DNA of 64,000 nt from Microbacterium foliorum. Lineage in GTDB: Bacteria; Actinomycetota; Actinomycetes; Actinomycetales; Microbacteriaceae. The position numbers were made by a program, and so were the translations under genes. Shown piece by piece: positions 32,392 through 40,231 of this stretch; within the stretch, counting starts at the first letter, position 1, and each line of letters opens with the position of its first letter. Below the pieces are notes generated by a model, which was not told the origin of the DNA, ran no database searches, and worked only from the letters and a program-made list of their open reading frames with translations. The stretch is from contig NZ_CP041040.1 in assembly GCF_006385575.1 (NCBI RefSeq), positions 248,001-312,000 on the forward strand. Direction: 5' to 3'.

Positions 32392-33437
32392 GCGCGCGCG
32401 TCGGCTGGCCCGATGTCGTGAAGGGCGTCTGCATCATCCTGGTGGTGCTCTGGCATGTCGTGACCAAGCACGCGATCGAGGTCGACGGCGCCGGTGCGAT
32501 CACCGGCGCCTGGGCGACGCTGAACGCACAGCTGCTGCCGCTGCGGATGCCGCTCTTCTTCCTGATCTCGGGGATGTTCGACGGCAGCGTCGTGAATGCT
32601 CCCGCGGGGACCCCATGGCGGCGTCGGGCCGGGCGGCTCGCTGCGGCCTACGTCATCTGGGTGGTGATCCAGACGTTCGTGCTCGCCCTCACGCCGGACT
32701 TCGACACCGCCAGAGCCGAGAACGGATGACAGCTGCTGGCGCAGCTCACGATCAGCCCGACGAACCTCTGGTATCTGCTCGCCCTCGCGGTGTATCTGCT
32801 CGTCGCACGCCTGGTGCGGCACGTGCCGACTGCCGTGGCGCTACCGGTCGCGTTCGTGATCGCTGCGGTCGCGGCTGCGGGGGTCATTCCCGACCTCGGC
32901 AACCTGTGGCAGCTGGTGCAGAACCTGTTCTTCTTCCTCGCGGGGTTGCGGATGCGGTCCCTGATCGAACGATTCGCTGCGGCATCCACTCCGCTGCGCA
33001 CGCTCATGCTCGGAATGGCATATGTCGTCGCGGCCGGTGCGGTCGGAGTTCTCGGCATGCGTCAATGGCCCGGCGTCTGGCCGCTTCTCGCGGTCGTCGC
33101 CGTCGAGTTCGGGGTCGCGGCATGCGCGATCATCCATCGGCACCTGGGTGTCGTCGCTCGGCCGCTGCGGTGGGTGGGGCAGCGCACGCTGCCGATCTAC
33201 GTCATCCACATGATCCCGCTCGCCCTGATCGACGGCGCGCTGCGCGGAGCCGGGTGGGTGGCGACACCGACGGTCGAGGTCATCTGGCCGATCGTGCTCA
33301 CCGCGGTGGTGATCGCCGTCTGCCTCGCGGTGCATGCCGGCCTCGTGCGGGTGGGGCTCGGGGTGCTCTTCGACCCGCTGCGACCGATCGACCGTATCGC
33401 TGAGGCCCGGACGGCTCAGGCCCGGTTGGCTGGCTGA
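32388..33437 (+). pseudogene. acyltransferase-3 membrane protein (VanT N-domain-like), in-frame TGA
   Basis: The frame starts at a GTG overlapping the ligase stop by four bases and reads VGWPDVVKGVCIILVVLWHVV, PLRMPLFFLISGMFDG, then meets TGA at 32727-32729 after RAENG. The same frame continues without shift: QLLAQLTISPTNLWYLLALAVYL ... RPLRWVGQRTLPIYVIHMIPL, to a stop at 33437. Both parts belong to one acyltransferase-3 protein of about 349 residues with some ten helices; TGA most simply replaces TGG (Trp). In VanT this membrane domain is fused to the racemase. A sequencing error is possible. Confidence 0.8.
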
Positions 33438-33473
33438 GGCCCGGCTGGCTGCGGTACGGATGGCTGGCTGAAG

Positions 33474-33517
33474 CCCGGATGGCTGGCTGATGAGCCTCAT
33501 TCGGTCAGCCATCCGGG
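33474..33517. repeat. inverted repeat (TGGCTGGCTGA family) after the acyltransferase gene
   Basis: CCCGGATGGCTGGCTGA (33474-33490) pairs with TCGGTCAGCCATCCGGG (33501-33517), two mismatches in 17. Further ATGGCTGGCTGA copies lie at about 33426 and 33460, the first including the acyltransferase stop codon. The gap to the convergent helicase gene has no coding sequence. Same words as at 26358-26437. Confidence 0.75.
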
Positions 33518-33555
33518 TGAGGGCCAGCCATCCGGCCGGCTCAACGCCGGCCGCC

Positions 33556-36069
33556 TCAGAGCCGATCGACGCCCGTCACCGTGAGCACGGCGGCGCCCTC
33601 CTCGTCGGAGGCGGCGAGGTCGACGGTGGCGGAGATGCCCCAGTCGTGGTCACCGGCCGGATCGTCGAGGATCTGACGGACGGTCCACTCGGTCGCGCCT
33701 TCGGTTATGAGCAGCAACTGTGCGCTGCGCGCGTTCGCCCCGGTGAGGAACTCATCATGGTCGGCGAAGTAGCCGTCGAGTGCATCTGACCAGGCATCGG
33801 CACCGAATGACGGGTCGAGCTCTGCGAGCGCCGAGACGTCTTCACGGGCCGCGAGCTGCACCCGGCGGAACAGCTCATTGCGCACGAGGGTGCGGAAAGC
33901 GCGGGTGTTCGATGTCAGGCGCTTCGGAGCAGGTGGCACGATGGGCTCGTCGTCCGGTCCGTGCAGCACGCCGTTGACCAGCTCCTCCCACTCGTCGAGC
34001 AGGCTCGAGTCGACCTGGCGCACGAGTTCGCCGAGCCACTCGATGAGGTCGCGCAGGTCTTCGTCCTTCGCCTCTTCGGGAATGGTCTGCGACGCCGCCC
34101 GATACGCATCCGACAGGTATCGCAGCACCACGCCCTCGGAGCGCGCGATCTTGTAGTACGCGACATATTCCCCGAACGACATGGCCCGTTCGTACATGTC
34201 GCGCACGACCGACTTCGGATGCAGTTCGAAGTCGCGGATCCACGGCTGCGCGGCGCTGAAGGTCTCGAACGCGGCCGTGAGCAGCTCATCGAGGGGCTTC
34301 GGGTAGGTGATCTCCTCGAGCAGCTCCATGCGCTCGTCGTATTCGATGCCCTCGCGCTTCATCGCGGCGACGGCCTCGCCGCGGGCGAGGAACTCCTGCT
34401 GCCCGAGGATGGCCCGCGGGTCGTCGAGCGTCGACTCGACGATCGAGATCATGTCGAGCGCATAGGAACCTGTGCCCGTGCCGGCGGCCGGATCGCGGTC
34501 GAGCAGCTCGAACGCCGCGAGGGCGAACGGCGACAGCGGCTGATTCAGGGCGAAGTTCGGCTGCAGGTCGACCGTGAGGCGGATCTCACCGTCATCCGTC
34601 TGCTCGACGACGCCGGACTCGAGCAGGGTGCGGTAGATGCCGATCGCGCGCAGCGCCAGCTCGCGCTGCCTCTTGCGGGGCTCGTGGTTGTCATATACCA
34701 GGGCGCGCATATTGCCGAAGACGTCTCCGCCGCGACCGATCACGTTGAGCATCATGGCGCTCGTGATCTGCATGTGCGAGGTCAGGGTCTCGGGCTCGGC
34801 GTCGATCAGCTTGCGGAACGACGGCTCGCCCCACGACACGAACCCGTCGGGTGCCTTCTTGCGGATGATCTTGCGCTTCTTCTTCGGGTCGTCGCCGGCC
34901 TTCTTGATCGCCGCGATGTTGTCGCTCTCGTGCTCCGGTGCCTGCGCGACCACAGTTCCGGCGGTGTCGAAGCCGGCGCGGCCCGCTCGTCCCGCGATCT
35001 GGTGGAACTCGCGCGCGCTGAGCTGCCGCATCCGGGTGCCGTCGAACTTGGTCAGAGCCGTGAGCAGCACCGTGCGGATGGGCACGTTGATGCCGACGCC
35101 GAGAGTGTCGGTGCCGCAGATCACGCGCAGCAGGCCGCGCTGGGCGAGCTGCTCGACAAGTCGTCGGTACTTCGGCAGCATCCCGGCGTGGTGAACGCCG
35201 ATGCCCGCACGCAGGAACCGCGAGAGGGTCTTGCCGAAGGCGGTGGTGAAGCGGAATCCGCCGATCAGTGCCGCGATCTCGTCGCGCTGCTCGCGCGTGG
35301 CTACCTTGGTGCTCGACAGCGCCTGCGCCCGCTCCATCGCGGCGGCCTGCGAGAAGTGCACGACGTAGATCGGGGCCTGGCCGGTGCCCAGCAGGTCGTC
35401 GATCGTCTCGTGAATAGGCGTCGTCTCGTAGAAGTAGTGCAGAGGCACGGGGCGCTCGACACCCGTGACGGATGCCGTGTCGCGGCCGGTCCGGCGGGTG
35501 AGGTCGCTCGACAGCTGCGACACATCGCCGAGGGTCGCCGACATGAGGATGAACTGTGCCTGCGGCAGCTCGAGCAGCGGTACCTGCCATGCCCACCCGC
35601 GGTCGGGGTCGGCGTAGAAGTGGAATTCGTCCATGACGACCTGGTGCACCGCGGCATCCGTGCCCTGACGAAGGGCGAGGTTCGCGAGGATCTCGGCGGT
35701 GCAGCAGATGATCGGCGCATCGGGGTTGACCGAGGAGTCGCCCGTGATCATTCCGACGTTCGAGGCGCCGAACACGTCGATGAGGCTGAAGAACTTCTCG
35801 CTGACCAGCGCCTTGATCGGTGCCGTGTAGAACGAGCGACGACCCTCGACGAGCGCGACGAAGTGCGCGCCCACCGCGACGAGCGACTTGCCGGTGCCGG
35901 TGGGCGTCGACAGGATCAGGTTGTTGCCCGAGACGATCTCGATGACCGCCTCGTCCTGCGCGGGGTAGAGGCTGATGCCGGTCGACTCCGCCCATTCGAC
36001 GAACGCCGTGTACACGGCATCCGCATCGGATCCGTCGGTCAGCGTCGTGTGGTCGAGGATCGCAGGCAT
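33556..36069 (-). CDS. DEAD/DEAH-box RNA helicase, Ski2-like, with DUF3516
   Basis: 837 residues. Superfamily 2 motifs: TPTGTGKS at 55-62, DEFH at 147-150 (instead of DEVH), SAT in FILMSATLG, a C-terminal RecA domain with CGTDTLGVGINVPIRTV and QIAGRAGRAGFD. From about residue 420 comes the DUF3516 helical region found in actinobacterial homologues. These resemble Ski2/Mtr4-type RNA helicases and probably act in RNA turnover. AAGGGA precedes the ATG. Single gene between repeat-containing gaps. Confidence 0.9.
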   Translation of the reverse strand: MPAILDHTTLTDGSDADAVYTAFVEWAESTGISLYPAQDEAVIEIVSGNNLILSTPTGTGKSLVAVGAHFVALVEGRRSFYTAPIKALVSEKFFSLIDVFGASNVGMITGDSSVNPDAPIICCTAEILANLALRQGTDAAVHQVVMDEFHFYADPDRGWAWQVPLLELPQAQFILMSATLGDVSQLSSDLTRRTGRDTASVTGVERPVPLHYFYETTPIHETIDDLLGTGQAPIYVVHFSQAAAMERAQALSSTKVATREQRDEIAALIGGFRFTTAFGKTLSRFLRAGIGVHHAGMLPKYRRLVEQLAQRGLLRVICGTDTLGVGINVPIRTVLLTALTKFDGTRMRQLSAREFHQIAGRAGRAGFDTAGTVVAQAPEHESDNIAAIKKAGDDPKKKRKIIRKKAPDGFVSWGEPSFRKLIDAEPETLTSHMQITSAMMLNVIGRGGDVFGNMRALVYDNHEPRKRQRELALRAIGIYRTLLESGVVEQTDDGEIRLTVDLQPNFALNQPLSPFALAAFELLDRDPAAGTGTGSYALDMISIVESTLDDPRAILGQQEFLARGEAVAAMKREGIEYDERMELLEEITYPKPLDELLTAAFETFSAAQPWIRDFELHPKSVVRDMYERAMSFGEYVAYYKIARSEGVVLRYLSDAYRAASQTIPEEAKDEDLRDLIEWLGELVRQVDSSLLDEWEELVNGVLHGPDDEPIVPPAPKRLTSNTRAFRTLVRNELFRRVQLAAREDVSALAELDPSFGADAWSDALDGYFADHDEFLTGANARSAQLLLITEGATEWTVRQILDDPAGDHDWGISATVDLAASDEEGAAVLTVTGVDRL

Positions 36070-36106
36070 GGTCCCTTGATCATCCCATCTCGAGGCGCCG
36101 GCAGAC

Positions 36107-36196
36107 GCGTCCGGTATTCAGCAAGGAACCGGAGGAGACGGTCGGGATCGGGCGATTCCAAGCGCTCAGCCGACGTGCATGCTGAATTGTGAACGG
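36107..36196. repeat. 90-nt intergenic element, copy 1 (left arm degenerate)
   Basis: Right end GCTGAATTGTGAACGG at 36181-36196; left end GCGTCCGGTATTCAGC at 36107-36122 keeps TTCAGC and GCGT but not the middle. Length is exactly 90, as in the copies at 37911 and 63411. It lies between the helicase start and the deoD end, both on the minus strand. Confidence 0.65.
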
Positions 36197-36197
36197 C

Positions 36198-36911
36198 TCA
36201 GACCGAGGTCGCGGCGCGCAGCGCGATGCGGATCATGTCGCCGAAGGTCTGCTCGCGCTCCTGGGCGGTGGTCTGCTCGCCCGTGACGATGTGATCCGAC
36301 ACGGTGCAGATGGCCAGGGCCCGGCGGCCGTGGAACGCAGCGAGGGTGTACAGGCCGGCGGCCTCCATCTCGACGCCGAGTGCGCCGTGCTGCACGAACG
36401 GCTCGGTGAGCTCGGGGCGGGTGCTGTAGAACTGGTCGCTCGAGAACAGCAGCCCCACGTGCACGGCGGCGTCGAGCGGCTCGGCCTCGCTCGCCTCGAC
36501 CGCGGCGCGCAGCAGGCCGAAGTCGGCGACGGGTGCGTAGTCGAGTCCGTGGAAGCGCACCCGGTTGATCCCCGAATCGGTGCACGCGCCGTTCGCGATG
36601 ACGATGTCGCGCACCTTGAGCTTCTCGGTCAGTGCTCCGCATGATCCGACGCGCACGATGGTCTGCACGTCGTACTCCTCGAACAGCTCGCTCGCATAGA
36701 TCGCCATCGAGGGCTGACCCATTCCCGAGCCCTGCACCGAGACGCGGTGGCCGTTCCAGGTGCCGGTGTAGCCCAGCATCCCGCGGGTCTCGGAGTACAG
36801 CTCGGCGTCGTCGAGGAAGTTCTCGGCGATCCACTTCGCGCGCAGCGGGTCGCCAGGGAACAGGACGATGGGGGCGATCTGACCGGGCTGTGCGGCGATG
36901 TGCGTGCTCAT
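36198..36911 (-). CDS. deoD: purine-nucleoside phosphorylase, DeoD type
   Basis: 237 residues, the usual size of hexameric PNPs. FPGDPLRAKWIAE, RVGSCGALTEKLKVRDIVIA and GVEMEAAGLYTLAA (substrate site Glu-Met-Glu) match DeoD. It converts purine (deoxy)nucleosides plus phosphate to free base and pentose-1-phosphate. It stands downstream of an AlkD-like gene with a 46-base gap and may be cotranscribed with it. Confidence 0.93.
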   Translation of the reverse strand: MSTHIAAQPGQIAPIVLFPGDPLRAKWIAENFLDDAELYSETRGMLGYTGTWNGHRVSVQGSGMGQPSMAIYASELFEEYDVQTIVRVGSCGALTEKLKVRDIVIANGACTDSGINRVRFHGLDYAPVADFGLLRAAVEASEAEPLDAAVHVGLLFSSDQFYSTRPELTEPFVQHGALGVEMEAAGLYTLAAFHGRRALAICTVSDHIVTGEQTTAQEREQTFGDMIRIALRAATSV

Positions 36912-36957
36912 GGATCCAGCGTAACCAGGGCACTGATGTGGACGCCGGGAGGGCGGC

Positions 36958-37626
36958 TCAGCCCTCGCGTCGCCGCACGATCTCGCCGATCCAGATCGGG
37001 GCGAAGGGGGAGGTGCAGCCGGGGGCGGTGGGGTAGTCGGCGAGCACCTGCAGGCGCTCGCCGATCTCGAGTGCCCTGGCCCGCAGCTCGGGGTGGAAGA
37101 TGCCGATGTTCGCGAGCGTCTCGTTCATCGCCCACTGCAGGCGCTTCGGTGCATTCACGAGGTCACGCTCGATCAGGTCGAGCAGGTGCTCGAGGTCGAG
37201 GCCCTCGGCATCCTTGGCCACGCGCACGGTCGTGAGCGACCAGGCGGCAGCGGCGACCGTGGGGTCGGAGTCGTCGAACCAGCGCAGTCGCAGCTCTTCA
37301 GCGAGCGGGGTCTTCTTGGCGACGTAGTTGACGAACCAGTCGTTGACCTTGGGAGCCTGCGTCTGGCGCAGCATCGCGTCGAGCTCATCGGAGGTGAACT
37401 CGCGCGGTTTGCAGATGAGCAGCGCGAGCAGGCGGGCTGACGTTTCTCCGGTCGCCCACAGCTCTTTCGCGAGGGGCTGGTCGGTCTTGATGCGCTTGGC
37501 CACCCCGCGGAGCCGGCTCAGGTTCATGCCGTGGTCGTCGCCGCGCTTCTCGTTGGCGGCGCGCATCTTCGGATCCTCGAGCGCGGCCAGTTCGGCGAGG
37601 GCTTCGGGCACGGTCATGTCAGACAT
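36958..37626 (-). CDS. AlkD-like DNA alkylation repair (HEAT-repeat) protein
   Basis: 222 residues, all-helical. KMRAANEKRGDDHGMNLSRLRGVAKRIKTD at the N-terminus and repeated DWFVNYVAKK / LRLRWFDDSDPTVAAAAWSL helices resemble AlkD-type DNA glycosylases that remove N3/N7-alkylated bases. A strict AlkC/AlkD assignment needs the catalytic Trp/Asp comparison, which I cannot make. ATGs at 37626 and 37617 are both possible; neither has a clear ribosome binding site. Confidence 0.7.
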   Translation of the reverse strand: MSDMTVPEALAELAALEDPKMRAANEKRGDDHGMNLSRLRGVAKRIKTDQPLAKELWATGETSARLLALLICKPREFTSDELDAMLRQTQAPKVNDWFVNYVAKKTPLAEELRLRWFDDSDPTVAAAAWSLTTVRVAKDAEGLDLEHLLDLIERDLVNAPKRLQWAMNETLANIGIFHPELRARALEIGERLQVLADYPTAPGCTSPFAPIWIGEIVRRREG

Positions 37627-37730
37627 GAGACCAGGGTAGGCCTCGGGCGCTTGTCAAGGCCCGGGTTTCTGCGAGCGTCGGGCCGTAATCTCGCATGCAC
37701 GCAGACCGAACGCCGACGAGAGGAACGCGC

Positions 37731-37898
37731 ATGACCCGCGACAGCAATGACATCAGCACCGAGTCGTCTCCCGGCGCCGAGGAGAACGACAACCTCGGCA
37801 GCGAAGACAACAAGGGCGAGCCGGCGACGGCCGTCCCCTCGGGCCCGGCCTCAGACGACGACGGCGACGTGCTCGCCGACGACCCCGAACAGGACTGA
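37731..37898 (+). CDS. small acidic hypothetical protein
   Basis: 55 residues from the ATG at 37731, with GAGAGGAAC upstream. Almost entirely Asp, Glu, Ser, Asn, Pro and Ala (for example EENDNLGSEDNKGE and DDDGDVLADDPEQD), so probably disordered. Similar small acidic proteins are common in Microbacteriaceae. Its end faces the FUSC gene across a 90-nt repeat element. Confidence 0.6.
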   Translation: MTRDSNDISTESSPGAEENDNLGSEDNKGEPATAVPSGPASDDDGDVLADDPEQD

Positions 37899-37910
37899 CA
37901 CAGCGACATC

Positions 37911-38000
37911 GCGTTCACAACTCAGCATCAATCCCGCGAGGAGCCCAAGAATCGTCTCCAGGGTGCCCGTAAGCGGACGAATGTGCTGAGTTGTGAACGG
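37911..38000. repeat. 90-nt intergenic element, copy 2
   Basis: GCGTTCACAACTCAGC (37911-37926) and GCTGAGTTGTGAACGG (37985-38000) are terminal inverted repeats, with 15 bases perfectly paired. The 58-base interior is not similar to that of the other copies. It separates convergent genes. Confidence 0.8.
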
Positions 38001-38010
38001 GGCAGCGCGC

Positions 38011-39045
38011 TCACTCCTCTTCGACGAGCTCCCCGCGGATGCGCCGGAGGTCTTCCATCAGCGACCCGATCAGGATCCAGTGCGTCGACGACGGCGGTCG
38101 GATGACGAGCGGCGCGGTGAGCGCGGGGATCGCCGAGGTCAGGGTCTCAGGCTCGGGTGACACATCGGCGATCTGCACGGCCAGCCGCACGTCGTGCCCC
38201 GCACGTCGCAGCTGCTCGGCGATCGCCGTGACGGCCGGCTCCTGGCCGATCGAGTCGTCGTAATGGTCGAAGTATGCGCGGGTCATGCCGATGGTCTGCG
38301 TCACGATCGGCGACAGCCGCTCGAGCAGCGCACGCATCTCGCGGAGTTCCTCGCGGTGCGTCGAGCGACGCGGGTTCAGGGTGAGGGATTCCTCGCCTGC
38401 CGCGATGGAGGCCTCTGCGGCATCCTTCATCGGGCGTAGCAGCCGCGCCTCGAGCATGAGCTCCTGCAGCTTCGCGGGCGTCTGCGGTTCAGGCAGCGCA
38501 TCGGCCAGGCGGTCGAGGCTCGCGGCGAGCTCGCTGCCGAGCAGCCCGAGATCGCGGCGGGCGGGAGCCACGAGCACCGGCGGCACGATCAGCGCGTTCA
38601 CGACGATGCCGATGACCACCCCGATGAGGGTCTCGAAGATGCGCGCGATCGCATAGTCGGGGGTCGAGCCGAGTGCGAGCACGAGCATCGCCGAGATCGC
38701 GACCTGGTTTCCCGTGCCGGGGGTCGCCTTGAAGGCCCACGCGACCAGCATCGCCACGACGATGGCGAGCAGCACGATCCAACTCGGCGAACCCAGCAGC
38801 AGGCCGAGCGCCACCGCGATCACGACGCCGACGATCACACCGATGCTGCGCTCGAGCGCCTTCGACAGCGACTGGTTGACGCTCGGCTGCACGACGAGAA
38901 GCGCCGCGATCGCCGCGAACACCGGCAGCTGCCCCGGAACCACCCACCCGGCCAGCAGCCACGCGGCGATCGTCGCCGCGGCGGACTTCACCACCTGCAG
39001 CAGGGGTGAGCGCTTCGAGGCGCGGATCGCGGCATGGATGCGCAT
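38011..39045 (-). CDS. FUSC family / aromatic acid exporter-like membrane protein
   Basis: 344 residues from the ATG at 39045. Six hydrophobic segments in the first half (for example LQVVKSAAATIAAWLLAGWV, ALLVVQPSVNQSLSKALERSIGVIVG) form the fusaric-acid-resistance-like domain; a long cytoplasmic helical part follows (about 180-344). The SVNQSLSKALERSIGVIVG segment is typical. Such proteins export aromatic acids in some bacteria; the substrate here is unknown. Earlier in-frame ATGs would add a nonconserved tail. Confidence 0.82.
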   Translation of the reverse strand: MRIHAAIRASKRSPLLQVVKSAAATIAAWLLAGWVVPGQLPVFAAIAALLVVQPSVNQSLSKALERSIGVIVGVVIAVALGLLLGSPSWIVLLAIVVAMLVAWAFKATPGTGNQVAISAMLVLALGSTPDYAIARIFETLIGVVIGIVVNALIVPPVLVAPARRDLGLLGSELAASLDRLADALPEPQTPAKLQELMLEARLLRPMKDAAEASIAAGEESLTLNPRRSTHREELREMRALLERLSPIVTQTIGMTRAYFDHYDDSIGQEPAVTAIAEQLRRAGHDVRLAVQIADVSPEPETLTSAIPALTAPLVIRPPSSTHWILIGSLMEDLRRIRGELVEEE

Positions 39046-39166
39046 GTGCTCAACGCTACTCGCGCGCATGCTCGGTCGCGGCGCCCTCGATGTCAACCCC
39101 ATCGCGCATCCCAGGCGCATGCACCTGAATGGGACCACACGAACGACGAACAGTGAGGAGCATCAC

Positions 39167-39622
39167 ATGGCGCAGATCATCGAGACCATCGACGTACACG
39201 TTCCGGTCGACATCGCTTACAACCAGTGGACGCAGTTCGAGAGCTTCCCCCACTTCCTCGACGAGGTCGAGTCGATCGTCCAGATCGACGACACCCACAA
39301 CCGCTGGACCGTCAAGGTCGGCGGAGCGGTGCGTGAATTCGACGCCGAGATCACCGAGCAGCACCCCGACGAGCGCGTCGCCTGGAAGAGCGTCGGCGGC
39401 GACACCGAGCACGCGGGCGTCGTGACGTTCCACAAGCTCGAAGAGCTCACGACTCGCGTGACGGTGCAGATCGACTGGGAGCCCGAGGGCCTTCTCGAGA
39501 AGGTCGGCTCGCTCGTGGGCGCGGGCTCGCACGCGGTGAAGAAGGACCTCAAGAACTTCAAGGAGTTCATCGAGAAGCGCGGCGCCGAGACCGGTGCCTG
39601 GCGAGGCGACGTCGACGCCTGA
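39167..39622 (+). CDS. SRPBCC family (polyketide cyclase-like) protein
   Basis: 151 residues from the ATG at 39167 with GAGGAG upstream. IDVHVPVDIAYNQWTQFESFPHFLDEVESI, the central RWTVKVGGAVREFDAEI strands and a C-terminal helix (KKDLKNFKEFIEKRG) form one START-like domain. The family binds hydrophobic ligands; actinobacterial members with the QWTQFESFP motif are often stress-associated. Function unknown. A strong terminator follows. Confidence 0.85.
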   Translation: MAQIIETIDVHVPVDIAYNQWTQFESFPHFLDEVESIVQIDDTHNRWTVKVGGAVREFDAEITEQHPDERVAWKSVGGDTEHAGVVTFHKLEELTTRVTVQIDWEPEGLLEKVGSLVGAGSHAVKKDLKNFKEFIEKRGAETGAWRGDVDA

Positions 39623-39636
39623 TCGACCCCTGATCC

Positions 39637-39676
39637 GAGGCCCGGCCGGTGGTGCCCCCATCACCGCCCGGGCCTC
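39637..39676 (+). terminator. terminator after the SRPBCC gene
   Basis: GAGGCCCGG (39637-39645) pairs with CCGGGCCTC (39668-39676), with inner GGTG/CACC pairing, followed by TTTC. Confidence 0.7.
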
Positions 39677-39815
39677 TTTCGCTGCCTGCACGGCGCCTGC
39701 CTGCGGCTGGCCCGCGGTCGCCTAGGGTGCTCCGGCGCAGAAGATAGGGCATCCTCCCGATGCCGACACGGCACCTCAGAGCGGAGTGTAGGGACATCCC
39801 AACTGAGGAGATGTC

Positions 39816-40163
39816 ATGTACGAGCACCCCTACTTCGCCGAGAAGATCAGCGAGTACGAGAACGAGCGTCTGGAGCGGGCGGCCGAACGCCGCCGCTTCC
39901 TCGCCCAGCACGCCGATCAGATCGTCCCGCGGGCTCCGGGCGCGGTCAGGCGTCTAGGACAGCGGATGCTGAGCGCCCTCACCCATCCGCGGTCGACTGC
40001 GCCGGATGCTGTCGCGAACGCTGCGCCGGATGCTGTCGCCTCGCCCGTCGCCACGACGGCTGCTCCGCGTGTGGCGCGGGTCGCCGCGCCCGCCGAGATG
40101 GCGACCGCTGCACCAGTCGACCGGTGCGTCGCCGTCGCCTGCGACCCCGTGCCGGCTCGGTGA
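39816..40163 (+). CDS. hypothetical protein with charged N-terminal helix
   Basis: 115 residues from the ATG at 39816, GAGGAG upstream. The N-terminus YFAEKISEYENERLERAAER is a charged amphipathic helix. The rest is low-complexity with repeated APDAV (AAPDAVAN, AAPDAVAS), reflecting a duplicated GCGCCGGATGCTGTCGC in the DNA. No family recognised. The LuxR regulator gene starts 69 bases downstream. Confidence 0.55.
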   Translation: MYEHPYFAEKISEYENERLERAAERRRFLAQHADQIVPRAPGAVRRLGQRMLSALTHPRSTAPDAVANAAPDAVASPVATTAAPRVARVAAPAEMATAAPVDRCVAVACDPVPAR

Positions 40164-40231
40164 GTCCTACCTCTCTGCAACAGGTCGCGTCACCCCGCCC
40201 GGATGTCGGAGGGGAGTGGGACGATGAGTGC

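Noticed and set aside
32727..32729. TGA read as selenocysteine or as Trp by recoding
   Set aside because: Acyltransferase-3 proteins are not known selenoproteins, no clear stem-loop follows the TGA, and all other genes use TGA as a stop.
33961..36192. Plus-strand open frame of 743 codons opposite the helicase
   Set aside because: The minus strand encodes all helicase motifs; the plus frame is an Arg/Asp/Val-rich shadow.
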